Both the position numbers and the translations under genes were made by a program. From the NCBI GenBank assembly GCA_900318835.1, contig ONLW01000008.1:23555-87554 (forward strand): a stretch of 64,000 nucleotides of DNA, in the 5' to 3' direction. Shown piece by piece: positions 7,459-17,546 of this stretch. The DNA is from an uncultured Bacteroidales bacterium. Lineage in GTDB: Bacteria > Bacteroidota > Bacteroidia > Bacteroidales > P3. Within the stretch, counting starts at the first letter, position 1; each line of letters begins with the position of its first letter. The notes below the pieces were generated by a model. The model saw only the letters and a program-made list of their open reading frames with translations. It did no database searches and was not told where the DNA came from.

Positions 7459-8500
7459 AGAAATTGATACAGCCTTTCTGTTACTGCGTGCAGCTATCAC
7501 AGGAGTTGACAAGGATTCACCTTTTACCTCCCACCTTTCACCTATCTCCTCAAAAGACTGGTGGAACCTTTTCCGACTGTTGCAGCAGAATCATGTGGCG
7601 GCACTGACAGCCGACACCATGGCCGCATTGGACGTGCCTCGCGAGGTAAAGATTCCTTGGTTGGCCGAACGTGCCAAAGCCGAGTGCTGGCACCGCTACC
7701 AAGAGGAGGTGCAACAGGACATCATCGGCACCATGAAGCGGCATGGCATCGAGACCCTAGTGCTCAAGGGCGCACACACGGCACAATACTACCCGCAGCC
7801 AGAGTTGCGCGAGTTCAGTGACCTTGACCTCTACTTCTTCGACCAGCACAACAAGGCCGACGCCATTGCGAGAAAACACCTGCATGTCACGGTGAGCAAC
7901 GATGCCCACCACCACAGCAAATACGACTACCGCGGCGTGACGGTGGAGAGTCATTACGACTTCGTCAACACCCACTACCCTCCCTCAAACCGCCGCTACG
8001 AGTCCCTGCTCAAGGATCTAGTCGGCGACACTCAACTCCCAACCTTCGAGGTGCTTTTCCTCCTCCGCCACATGGCTGGCCATTTCGCCGCCAGCCGCAT
8101 CACCTTGCGCGATCTGGTGGACTGGACGCTCACCTGCCGGGCATTGCAGGACAAGGTCGACTGGCAACTGGTAGACAAAACCATCGAAGATTACGGCATG
8201 GCCGACTTCGTCGCCGTTCTCAACAACATCGCCGAACGACGCCTAGGAGTCTCGATGTCTCAGAGCCTCGGTGTCTCGATGTCTCGATGTCTCGAAGTCT
8301 CTTTAGAGCGCGACATCGTCTACGGCAGTGTGGACGACAGCAATGCCGACGGCCCCAGCCGCCTCCTTTGGAAGCTGCGCCGCTGGCGTTCCCTCGCCTG
8401 GAAGCGCCGCATGGTTTACAACGACGCCCCGAGCAGCCTCCTCCTCGCCTCCCTCACCTCCCACACCCTCAAACCCAAAAGCATCCTGCACAAACAATAA
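7454..8500 (+). CDS. Nucleotidyltransferase-fold protein (NTP_transf_5 family)
   Basis: A 348-residue soluble protein with the signature of this family: VLKGAHTAQYYPQPELREF followed by SDLDLYFF (about residues 103-130), where the two acidic residues would bind metal. Such proteins are common in polysaccharide loci of Bacteroidota, but their reaction has not been established to my knowledge. Two minisatellites interrupt it: a heptamer array near the N-terminus (coding SPFTSHLSPI) and an octamer array at 8241-8307 (coding LGVSMSQSLGVSMSRCL). Both keep the frame open. It ends without overlap, 233 bases before wzt. Confidence 0.7.
   Translation: MREIDTAFLLLRAAITGVDKDSPFTSHLSPISSKDWWNLFRLLQQNHVAALTADTMAALDVPREVKIPWLAERAKAECWHRYQEEVQQDIIGTMKRHGIETLVLKGAHTAQYYPQPELREFSDLDLYFFDQHNKADAIARKHLHVTVSNDAHHHSKYDYRGVTVESHYDFVNTHYPPSNRRYESLLKDLVGDTQLPTFEVLFLLRHMAGHFAASRITLRDLVDWTLTCRALQDKVDWQLVDKTIEDYGMADFVAVLNNIAERRLGVSMSQSLGVSMSRCLEVSLERDIVYGSVDDSNADGPSRLLWKLRRWRSLAWKRRMVYNDAPSSLLLASLTSHTLKPKSILHKQ
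7517..7549 (+). repeat. Heptamer minisatellite (CACCTTT) within coding sequence
   Basis: TTCACCTTTTACCTCCCACC followed by TTTCACCTATCTCC: degenerate TTTCACC units coding for SPFTSHLSPI at residues 22-31 of the nucleotidyltransferase-fold protein. Confidence 0.7.
8241..8307 (+). repeat. Octamer minisatellite (GTCTCGAT) within coding sequence
   Basis: About eight degenerate copies of GTCTCGAT (for example GATGTCTCGATGTCTCGAAG) code for an eight-residue periodic peptide GVSMSQSL/GVSMSRCL near residues 265-285 of the nucleotidyltransferase-fold protein. Confidence 0.8.
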
Positions 8501-8733
8501 CGTTCAGATATCGTGGCGTAGGCGTAGCATAGGCCAGTTGGGAGGAATGGCCGAGGGTAAGAGGAGGACAAGAAGAGAGGTAGATGATGGTAAGATGACT
8601 CGAAGATGTAACGTAGATCTAACGGTGATGTAACGGTGATTCACGCTACCAGGAGCGTCACACTATCTCAAATTAAAGAACAAATAGAAACTCGAAGTCT
8701 TGATGTCTAGAAGACTTGATGACTCAATAAAAC
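8501..8733. other. Intergenic region rich in short degenerate repeats
   Basis: No gene is supported. The stretch holds GATGTAACGTAGATCTAACG and further GGTGATGTAAC units, a small hairpin ACGCT/AGCGT (8643-8658), and the octamer array listed separately at 8689-8728. It interrupts an otherwise tightly packed operon. Confidence 0.6.
8689..8728 (+). repeat. Octamer repeat (CTYGAWGT) upstream of wzt
   Basis: Five successive octamers CTCGAAGT, CTTGATGT, CTAGAAGA, CTTGATGA, CTCAAT.. end six bases before the wzt start codon. Same family as the arrays at 7427, 8241 and 20208. Confidence 0.75.
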
Positions 8734-10025
<1,292 letters not shown>

Positions 10026-10029
<4 letters not shown>

Positions 10030-10973
10030 GATACGTCACTATTGCAGAGTTAAGCGACACGATTCGCAAGAATCTCTGGAAGATTCCTCACGATATCGAC
10101 CTTGTTGTCGGCATTCCACGAAGTGGTATGCTCCCTGCCAACATGATTGCTCTGTTCTTGAACACACGGTTGACAGACATAGATTCCTTTGTAGAGCGCG
10201 GAAAAGTGTATAGTTACGGCATATCTCGGGGCGAATTCATCAAGGGAAAGGAAATAAAGAAGATTCTGATAGTTGACGACAGCATTTGCTCCGGAACGTC
10301 CCTATCTGATGCCAAGAAAAAGTTGAACGCCATCACCGACAGAGATTACAAATACATCTTTTGTGCTCCAATTGCCACTTCTGCCGGAGCCGAAATGGTA
10401 GACCTCTCTTTTGAGATTATCGACGACGACAGAGTGTTTGAATGGAACATCTTTCACCATTCCATATTAAATAGTGCCTGCATTGATATCGACGGAGTGT
10501 TATGCGTTGATCCCACTGAGGACGATGACGGCAAGAAATATCAATCCTTCTTGCAGACAGCAAAACCATTATTCTCCCCGACATGCAAAATCAACACACT
10601 GATTTCTTGCCGACTTGAGAAATACCGATCCTTGACCGAAGAGTGGCTGAAGCGGAACAACATCACCTACGACCAACTCGTCATGCTTGATTTCCCAAAC
10701 AAAGCTGCACGTTTAGCATGGAACAAACACGGTGAATACAAGGGAGAATACTTTAAGCAACGGGGAGATTGCACACTATTCATTGAAAGCTCCTACCAGC
10801 AAGCCAAGACGATTGTCGAGGTATCGGGCAAACCAGTCTACTGCGTTGAAACAAATACACTCATATTGCCGACCTTACAAAAAAAGATACTGATTCTTCA
10901 CGCCTTACGGAAAAGATTTCCCAACCAATACCGCCGACTGAAGACTGCATACAATAGAATTAAGCAGAAATAA
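10026..10973 (+). CDS. Phosphoribosyltransferase-HAD phosphatase fusion
   Basis: A 315-residue protein with two domains. Residues 1-145 are a type I phosphoribosyltransferase: GIPRSGMLPANM as the hood/PPi loop region and ILIVDDSICSGTS (Asp84-Asp85) as the PRPP-binding motif. Residues from about 150 start with IDIDGVL (Asp154, Asp156), motif I of HAD phosphatases, followed by ISCRLEKY as a plausible motif II and a conserved-looking FIESSYQQA as motif III. The order suggests transfer to or from PRPP followed by removal of a phosphate, perhaps to make an unusual ribosyl or nucleotide precursor for the glycan. The reaction is unknown; the domains are clear. AT-richer than the upstream genes. Confidence 0.75.
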
Positions 10974-10982
10974 CTGCGCAAA

Positions 10983-11849
10983 ATGAATCCTAATCCTCTT
11001 TTTTCTATTCTTATTGCCAACTACAACAATGGCCAGTATCTGATGGAGGCCGTTGAGAGTGTTCGTGTTCAATCGTACTCGAATTGGGAGATAATCATTG
11101 TTGATGATGGCTCGAGCGACAACTCTGGTGAGGTATACAAACAGCTGGAGAAAGACCCACAAATACATGTTTTCCCTAATGGGGAGAATAAAGGGTGTGG
11201 ATATACAAAGCGTCGTTGTGTAGATTTAGCCCACGGTGTGTTATGTGGTTTTCTTGATGCTGACGATATTCTACTTCCCGACGCACTCAAAGACCATGCC
11301 GGTAGCCATGCGCATCATCCCGAAGTATCCTGTGTCTTTTCGAGGTTTTACTATTGTGACCAACAGCTGAATATCACGAATGAATCACGGAAACTAAACA
11401 TTCCCATTGATAAAAACTATTTTACAAACAGGGATTATCTACCCGAGCACTTCGCATCATTCAAGAAAGATTGTTACATTAGGACGGAAGGCATTTCACA
11501 AGATCTTCGCGCTGGCGTGGATCAGGATCTTTATTTTAAGTTGGAGGAGGTGGCTCCCGTATATGTTCTCGATAGTTTCACCAATAAATACAGGTCTACC
11601 CCGTCGCAAATTTCACAGGGAGAGCGATGGATTACCACCCTCTACTGGAATCTCGTAGTACGGCAACGCACATGCGAAAGGCGGCATTTGTCGCCAGAGG
11701 AATATCCGATACAAGATCTCCATGACCTCATAACCGAGATGCAGAACGAGTACGACAAAACCAAACAGGAATTAATCCGTACAAGGTCTTCTCGGGCTTT
11801 TCGATTAGGAAAGACCCTTTTACATCCTTTCTCTAAAAGAAACACTTAA
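10983..11849 (+). CDS. Glycosyltransferase family 2
   Basis: A 288-residue GT-A enzyme beginning FSILIANYNNGQYLMEAVES, with IIIVDDGSSDNS and the metal-binding FLDADDILLP. It would add one sugar from a nucleotide donor to the growing lipid-linked chain at the cytoplasmic face. The end is rich in basic residues and could contact the membrane. The stop codon overlaps the next start (TAATG). Base composition is low in GC (24/60 at 11161-11220 by hand count), consistent with the transferred block that begins inside wzt. Donor and acceptor cannot be told from sequence. Confidence 0.85.
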   Translation: MNPNPLFSILIANYNNGQYLMEAVESVRVQSYSNWEIIIVDDGSSDNSGEVYKQLEKDPQIHVFPNGENKGCGYTKRRCVDLAHGVLCGFLDADDILLPDALKDHAGSHAHHPEVSCVFSRFYYCDQQLNITNESRKLNIPIDKNYFTNRDYLPEHFASFKKDCYIRTEGISQDLRAGVDQDLYFKLEEVAPVYVLDSFTNKYRSTPSQISQGERWITTLYWNLVVRQRTCERRHLSPEEYPIQDLHDLITEMQNEYDKTKQELIRTRSSRAFRLGKTLLHPFSKRNT

Positions 11850-12793
11850 TGTTATCCGTTGCACTCTGCACATATAACGGCGAGAAATATATCCGCAAAC
11901 AACTTGAGTCTATCCTACATCAGACCATGCCTGTGGACGAGATTGTGGTGTGTGACGACGGCAGCACAGACGGCACACTGGACATAATAGAATCTTATTC
12001 CTCCTCAGGACATCCCCAAATTCGTATATACCGCAACGAGAAGAATCTTGGCCCAGCTCGCAACTTCCAACAAGCCCTTAACCTCTGCCAAGGTGACATC
12101 ATCTTCCTCTCCGACCAAGACGATGTATGGCATAACGACAAGGTCGAAATCATCGTCAACTATTTCAATCATAACCATCAAAAGCAAGTGGTCTTCACCG
12201 ATGGTCAACTTATAGATGGTTCAGGGAAAGCCATATACAACGGAACACTATGGAGATGCTTCGGCGTAGACGGCAGATGCTTGAAACAAATTGAGGATGG
12301 CTTCGGTATAGAAATCTTTGCCTTTGAAAACCGTGCAACTGGTGCGACCATGGCAATCCGGCGTGAGTTTAAATACACATCATATTTCTCCTGTTTTTGC
12401 ATTGACGATATTTTGCATGACGGGGCTTTAGCCATGCTTGCGTTAACCAACAATCAGCTAGGTTTCATAAACAAATGCCTAATTGATTACCGTATTCATA
12501 GTAATCAGGAATGTGGTATTGGGGAGAGTCTGAACAATCCCGTGAGTAACAACCCAAGAGAGGCCAGCTACACCGCAACATTGTGGAGCAAACTACCGTT
12601 GCCATCACCCATTGACAAACGCATTGCATTTATCATATTACGCCAACGCCGACAACACCAACCCTTAGGATTATTCCGCATGATAGGTTCCATAGGTTTC
12701 TATTGCAGATATTATCGCAGCAAATGGCTTGGTTTTCTTTTCTTCGACATAAAACAATGGTCTATCGTCATGTGGCGACGGATCATCAAATAA
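11849..12793 (+). CDS. Glycosyltransferase family 2, rhamnosyltransferase-like
   Basis: A 314-residue GT-A enzyme: LSVALCTYNGEKYIRKQLES, VVCDDGSTDGT and FLSDQDDVWH. The DQDDVW form of the metal-binding motif is typical of the group that includes dTDP-rhamnosyl transferases, but the donor is not proven and no dTDP-rhamnose synthesis genes are in the window. It is one base from its upstream neighbour and three bases from the next gene, so it belongs to the same transcript. Confidence 0.8.
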   Translation: MLSVALCTYNGEKYIRKQLESILHQTMPVDEIVVCDDGSTDGTLDIIESYSSSGHPQIRIYRNEKNLGPARNFQQALNLCQGDIIFLSDQDDVWHNDKVEIIVNYFNHNHQKQVVFTDGQLIDGSGKAIYNGTLWRCFGVDGRCLKQIEDGFGIEIFAFENRATGATMAIRREFKYTSYFSCFCIDDILHDGALAMLALTNNQLGFINKCLIDYRIHSNQECGIGESLNNPVSNNPREASYTATLWSKLPLPSPIDKRIAFIILRQRRQHQPLGLFRMIGSIGFYCRYYRSKWLGFLFFDIKQWSIVMWRRIIK

Positions 12794-12796
12794 CCC

Positions 12797-13696
12797 ATGC
12801 CAACTGTTTCCGTCATAGTGCCCAACTACAACCATGCGCCGTTTCTCAAGCAACGCATCGACAGCATCATGGGGCAGACGTACCAGGACTTTGAGTTGAT
12901 ACTGCTAGACGATTGCTCAACAGATGGGAGCCGCGACATCATGGAAAGCTACCGCAGCGATTCGCATGTGAGTCACATCATTTACGGTGAGAGCAATAGT
13001 GGCAGCGCCTTCCGACAGTGGGATAAGGGGATAGCCCTCTCCAAAGGCGACTGGATATGGATAGCGGAAAGCGACGACTATTGTGAGCCTACATTCCTCG
13101 AACGCCTTATGAAAGAGGTGGTCCAAGAACCCGACTGTGTGCTGGCCTACAGCGCCACCTGGTGGGTTGATCAACAAGAAAAAAAACTCTGGGAGACACC
13201 GCATAGCGACAAGGTAAACACCTACCACGGTCACGACTTCATCCGCAAAAAGCTGGCCGTCTGCAACTCTATCGCCAACGTCAGCGAATGCATCTTCCGT
13301 CGCAACAAATTTCGTCCCGAGGAAAGCTACCGCTACGAACAGATGCGACTCTGCGGCGATTGGTTCTTTTACGTCCTTTTCGCCGAGCAGGGAAAAGTGG
13401 TGGCGGTAGATGAACCACTAAGCTACTACCGTCAGCACAACTGCAACATCTCCTCCGAGGCTGAGCATCGAGGACTTACCTTCCTCGAGGGTATTGATGT
13501 GCTGGAGTATATGAAGCAAAACAATGGATTGAAAATCAAAGACTATGCCCGCGGGTGGGGTCATCTTTGGGCCAGATACAAACGACGCTACAATTTCCCT
13601 CCCGAGGTGCAAAAAGAGATCCGCTGGCGTTTTATGACCCAACACCCCGAAATATTCATTTACTACTTGATTTTCAATTACCTGAAGAAAAAATAG
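12797..13696 (+). CDS. Glycosyltransferase family 2
   Basis: A 299-residue GT-A enzyme with PTVSVIVPNYNHAPFLKQRI, LLDDCSTDGSRDIM and the acidic IAESDDYCEP motif. Role: addition of one residue to the glycan repeat. GC content returns to the local high level here, so the AT-rich block that starts in wzt ends close to this gene. A palindromic repeat copy lies immediately after it, interrupting the operon packing. Confidence 0.82.
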   Translation: MPTVSVIVPNYNHAPFLKQRIDSIMGQTYQDFELILLDDCSTDGSRDIMESYRSDSHVSHIIYGESNSGSAFRQWDKGIALSKGDWIWIAESDDYCEPTFLERLMKEVVQEPDCVLAYSATWWVDQQEKKLWETPHSDKVNTYHGHDFIRKKLAVCNSIANVSECIFRRNKFRPEESYRYEQMRLCGDWFFYVLFAEQGKVVAVDEPLSYYRQHNCNISSEAEHRGLTFLEGIDVLEYMKQNNGLKIKDYARGWGHLWARYKRRYNFPPEVQKEIRWRFMTQHPEIFIYYLIFNYLKKK

Positions 13697-13745
13697 CAAC
13701 AACACCTCCCCTTCCCACCTAATTAACACCAAATCAATATCATCG

Positions 13746-13813
13746 CCTTACCAACTCCTACCCAACTCCTACCATAGTAGGAGTTGATGGGGAGATGACA
13801 GGGGGATGGTAGG
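13746..13813. repeat. Palindromic CCTACCAAC-unit repeat, copy B
   Basis: CAACTCCTAC (13763-13772) and GTAGGAGTTG (13777-13786) are perfect arms around the centre CATA; further CTACCAAC units lie to the left and GATGGGGAG-like decayed units to the right. Same centre as copy G. It stands between two glycosyltransferase genes of the operon, and its right edge supplies an upstream ATG to the next gene. Confidence 0.85.
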
Positions 13814-13832
13814 TCGATCAACGATAAAAAAT

Positions 13833-14849
13833 ATGCCCAAAGTCACAGTGTTGATGCCGACATATAACGTGGCCCCCTATGTCAAGGAGGCTATCGACAG
13901 CGTGTTGTGGCAGACCTACCGCGACTTCGAGTTATTGGTTATCGACGACTGCTCGACAGACGAAACGGTCGAAATGGTGCGGAGCATTGAGGATGCACGT
14001 ATCCGTATCGTGCAGAACGAGAAGAACGTAGGCCTTGCCGAGAACCTCAACCGCGGCTTGAGTCACATCACCACCGAGTATGTGGCACGCATGGACGGCG
14101 ACGATATCGCGGAGCCTTTCTGGCTTGAGCGCGAGGTAGCCATTCTCGACAGCCACCCCGAGATCGGCATCTGCAGTGCTGGTTTTGAGCGATTTGGCAC
14201 AGCAAATTCGCTGGTATGCTTCCCCGAGCGGCACGAGGACATCATGGCCAACATGCTGTTCGAATGCAGCGTCATCGTGCCCACCTTCCGCATGAGCCTC
14301 TACCGCGACCACGGCCTGCGCTACAGCACCGAGGCCTTCCCTGCCGAGGACTATCGCTTTTGGGCCGACTGTCTGCGTATCACTAAGATGTACAACATCC
14401 AGGAGACCCTCTTCCGCTACCGCATGCATCCAACGCAGATTTGCACCGCCCGTCGCGAGGAGCAGCAAAGTAAGGTAGCTGAGGTGCGACGCTATATACT
14501 TGAATGGCTGAGCAGTGACTTCATCGAGGAGGAGAGGGCGTATTACACAGGACCTTTCATGGCACCGCAAATAGCCTCCAGACAAGATCTCAATGAACGC
14601 AAAGCCTTTTGTCAGAAAATGATTGAGAAGAACCGCAGCGTAGGGAATTTTGACGAGGCGGCCTTACGCCACCGACTCGACAAACACCTGAAGCTTACGC
14701 TCTACAGCACCATCGTCGGACGCTTTTTTGCTGACGGATATTCCCTTCCGCGCTATCTGCGATACCTCAACAGCGGCCTGGCTCTTCGTACCAGCTGCAA
14801 ATACGAAACCAAGCTCTTGCTAAAAAGCCTGTTGCACAAAAAAGTATGA
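13833..14849 (+). CDS. Glycosyltransferase family 2
   Basis: A 338-residue GT-A enzyme starting MPKVTVLMPTYNVAPYVK, with VIDDCSTDETVEM and ARMDGDDIAEP. I place the start at 13833, where the conserved first strand begins; an in-frame ATG at 13806 lies in the tail of the palindromic repeat and would add nine unconserved residues. Overlaps the following deacetylase gene by four bases. Sugar specificity unknown. Confidence 0.82.
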   Translation: MPKVTVLMPTYNVAPYVKEAIDSVLWQTYRDFELLVIDDCSTDETVEMVRSIEDARIRIVQNEKNVGLAENLNRGLSHITTEYVARMDGDDIAEPFWLEREVAILDSHPEIGICSAGFERFGTANSLVCFPERHEDIMANMLFECSVIVPTFRMSLYRDHGLRYSTEAFPAEDYRFWADCLRITKMYNIQETLFRYRMHPTQICTARREEQQSKVAEVRRYILEWLSSDFIEEERAYYTGPFMAPQIASRQDLNERKAFCQKMIEKNRSVGNFDEAALRHRLDKHLKLTLYSTIVGRFFADGYSLPRYLRYLNSGLALRTSCKYETKLLLKSLLHKKV

Positions 14850-15556
14850 TATTCCACCGAATCAAACGGAACCTATATAAGGCCACCCACCCTGTGGCGG
14901 GTGAGATTTGGATGTTACACAGAGTGGTAGTGCAACGGAGCAACGTACCCGAACAACGCGAGCTAGAGGTAACCGTCGACTGGCTAGAGCAAAAGATACT
15001 GGAATACAAATCCAAAGGCTATAAATTCATTTCTATTGACAACATCCCCTTCCATACACCTTACACTTTACACTTTACACCTTTTGTGTGCCTTACCTTT
15101 GACGACGGCTACCGCGACAATTACACCCTCGCCTACCCCTTGCTGAAACGCCTCAATGTGCCATTCACCGTGTATGTTACCATCGGTTTCATCGACAACC
15201 AACTGCCAATGTGGTGGTACCCGGAGGAAAAACTGGGACTCAGCACAGAAGAACTGAAAGCACTCGATGCCGACCCACTCTGCGCCATCGCTGCCCATAC
15301 GGTGAGCCACCCAAAACTCGACACTCTCACGCGAGAGCAGCAATACCAAGAGATTGCCAAATCAAAGCAGGCACTCGAAGCCATCCTCAGCCACGAGACA
15401 AGTCATTTCTCCTTCCCTCATGGCGCCCACAACGACGACACCCTCGCCATCTGCCGCGAGCTCGGTTTCCAGACCGTCCTGATGGCCTGGGGTGGTCCAT
15501 GGCGACACGGCACCGACCAATGGCTACTGCCACGGGTAAACATAAAAGAGCCATGA
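14846..15556 (+). CDS. NodB-like polysaccharide deacetylase
   Basis: A 236-residue enzyme of carbohydrate esterase family 4 type: the first catalytic strand reads CLTFDDGYRDN (about residues 77-87), and AAHTVSHPKLD supplies the metal-binding histidines. Such enzymes remove N- or O-acetyl groups from sugars. A heptamer minisatellite of the TTTACAC type (15053-15085) codes for YTLHFTPF directly before the catalytic strand without breaking the frame. There is no signal peptide, so it would act on a cytoplasmic intermediate. Its stop overlaps the next start codon. Confidence 0.8.
   Translation: MIFHRIKRNLYKATHPVAGEIWMLHRVVVQRSNVPEQRELEVTVDWLEQKILEYKSKGYKFISIDNIPFHTPYTLHFTPFVCLTFDDGYRDNYTLAYPLLKRLNVPFTVYVTIGFIDNQLPMWWYPEEKLGLSTEELKALDADPLCAIAAHTVSHPKLDTLTREQQYQEIAKSKQALEAILSHETSHFSFPHGAHNDDTLAICRELGFQTVLMAWGGPWRHGTDQWLLPRVNIKEP
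15053..15085 (+). repeat. Heptamer minisatellite (TTTACAC) within deacetylase
   Basis: ACACCTTACACTTTACACTT followed by TACACC: four to five TTTACAC units in frame, placed just before the FDDGY strand of the deacetylase. Confidence 0.75.
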
Positions 15557-16470
15557 CTTTCTCCATTATCGTACCCGTATATAATGTGGAGGCCTATCTC
15601 AGCCAATGCCTCGAAAGTCTGCAAGCTCAGGATTATACAGACTTCGAGGTCATCTGCGTCAACGATGGCTCTACGGACCGTAGCCGTGAGATTCTCTCGG
15701 AATGGGATGAGAAATTCCCGCAAATAAGGGTGATAGACCGAAAAAATGGTGGTCTCAGTGCAGCACGCAACACTGGACTACAGGCTGCCACCGGCGACTA
15801 TGTGGTGTTTATAGATAGTGACGACTGGGTGGAACCAAAAATGTTAGCCCAACTTGCAAAGGAAGCCAATGGCGAAGACATGATCTGCTTCGCATGCCGA
15901 CAGACAGACAATAACACTTACGACACCCTCGATCCCGAACAATCCGATGGCTGGAGCTACTACAACCGTCATGCACTGGAACACCGTGAGGTGTCTTTTG
16001 TCTGCGTGTGGCAACGATGCTACCGACGCGTGTTTCTGGAGGAAAACGGTCTTCGCTTCCTCGAAGGAATTCTGCACGAGGACAACGAGTTTACTCCTCA
16101 AGCCTGCCTCAAAGCCAAGTCAATAAAGGTCATCCCAGACATTCTCTACAATTACCGTGTGCGGTCGGGGAGTATAATGACTACAAGAGGGTTAAAAAGC
16201 AAGGAAAGCCTAATAGTCATAGGCAACGAGCTGTCGGCGTTATTTGACAAAGAAAAAGGCTTCGACAAGACAACCGTCTATCGCGCTCTGACACAATACT
16301 ACCAAATGGCCTTCATCAACAATACCCTTGAAGAAGACCAACACCTTCTTTCATTGATTGACTGGTACTGCTACCGCCGCGTGAGCCGCACCAAATTACG
16401 CCACCGAATACACTATTCTGCATTAAGATTCTCACCTCGGTTATTCCGGTTCATCAATCGCCACGTCTAA
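15553..16470 (+). CDS. Glycosyltransferase family 2
   Basis: A 305-residue GT-A enzyme beginning MTFSIIVPVYNVEAYLSQCL, with CVNDGSTDRSREIL and FIDSDDWVEP. The start at 15553 overlaps the deacetylase stop (ATGA). The open frame reaches further upstream, but those residues are out of homology and lie antiparallel in meaning to the deacetylase. It adds a sugar to the glycan; donor unknown. Confidence 0.83.
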   Translation: MTFSIIVPVYNVEAYLSQCLESLQAQDYTDFEVICVNDGSTDRSREILSEWDEKFPQIRVIDRKNGGLSAARNTGLQAATGDYVVFIDSDDWVEPKMLAQLAKEANGEDMICFACRQTDNNTYDTLDPEQSDGWSYYNRHALEHREVSFVCVWQRCYRRVFLEENGLRFLEGILHEDNEFTPQACLKAKSIKVIPDILYNYRVRSGSIMTTRGLKSKESLIVIGNELSALFDKEKGFDKTTVYRALTQYYQMAFINNTLEEDQHLLSLIDWYCYRRVSRTKLRHRIHYSALRFSPRLFRFINRHV

Positions 16471-16472
16471 CA

Positions 16473-17546
16473 ATGCCCCAAAGCATCCACCTGCCCGGAC
16501 TTAACGGACTGCGAGCCATCGCAGCACTCTCGGTCATGTGGGGGCATACCTTCCAAAGCGACTTCGGAGACTGGGGGGTCGAAGGATTCAGACTGCCTGC
16601 CGTGGCCGACGGTGTCACGCTCTTCTTCGTCATCAGCGGCTTCCTCATCACCTACCTGCTACTGCACGAACAGGGGCAAAGTCGGACGGTGAGCATACCC
16701 AAATTCTATATGCGACGCATACTGAGGATATGGCCTATCTACTACATCTATCTGCTCATCGCCGTGTTCGCCACATCCACCTGGCACGACACCAACATCT
16801 GGTACTATTGTTTCTTTTCTGCCAACATACCGTTCGTTCTATCAGTCGGAATCTGGCCTATAGTTCACTACTGGAGCTTGGGCGTTGAGGAGCAGTTCTA
16901 CCTGTTCTGGCCATGGCTGGCGAAACTGACAAAAGGCAAAACGAAGAGGTTGTTGACGATAGCCGTCATCGTCTGCGTAGCTTGGCTCGTCTGCAAATGG
17001 GGCATATACCTAGTTTACGGCACAAACACAGCCTACCGCTTTTTCGCCGTCACACGCTTCGACTGCATGATGATAGGTGCTATTGGCGCCATCCTCTACT
17101 TCATGAAAAGCAAGCTATTTACCAACATCCTAATGAATCGCACGTTGGGTTTTGTCAGCTTCCTCTTACTGCTGTTCTCTCTGACTTGGATAGATGTTAT
17201 CCCCGCACCCATACGACCACAATTGATTGCCATCCTATCCATTGTATGTATAGCGAGTCAATTGAAAAGTCCCATTATCAATCTCGAAAACCGCGTGTGC
17301 GACTTTGTGGGCAAGATATCCTATGGCATCTATGTCATCCATCCACTGCTGATATTTGGATTTTCATCCCTTTACAAGGGGGGCAGTATACAACTTCCAA
17401 CAGCCGTAGTCCCCATTCTGATCTACTGCATCATCACCGCTGCTACAATACTAATCGCCTGGCTGTCCTACAAGTTCTTCGAAAGTCCGTTCCTGCAGCT
17501 GAAGAACAGGTTTGCCATCGTGCATAGCCAAAACACAATGAAATAA
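16473..17546 (+). CDS. Membrane-bound acyltransferase (family 3, OafA-like)
   Basis: A 357-residue integral membrane protein with about ten hydrophobic segments. Family motifs: GLNGLRAIAALSVMWGH near the N-terminus (His and Arg expected in catalysis), FFVISGFLITYLLL, FYMRRILRIWP, and WSLGVEEQFYLFWP. Such enzymes transfer acyl groups, usually acetyl, to surface sugars. The extra C-terminal SGNH domain seen in some relatives is absent. Its stop overlaps the next start codon. Confidence 0.85.
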   Translation: MPQSIHLPGLNGLRAIAALSVMWGHTFQSDFGDWGVEGFRLPAVADGVTLFFVISGFLITYLLLHEQGQSRTVSIPKFYMRRILRIWPIYYIYLLIAVFATSTWHDTNIWYYCFFSANIPFVLSVGIWPIVHYWSLGVEEQFYLFWPWLAKLTKGKTKRLLTIAVIVCVAWLVCKWGIYLVYGTNTAYRFFAVTRFDCMMIGAIGAILYFMKSKLFTNILMNRTLGFVSFLLLLFSLTWIDVIPAPIRPQLIAILSIVCIASQLKSPIINLENRVCDFVGKISYGIYVIHPLLIFGFSSLYKGGSIQLPTAVVPILIYCIITAATILIAWLSYKFFESPFLQLKNRFAIVHSQNTMK

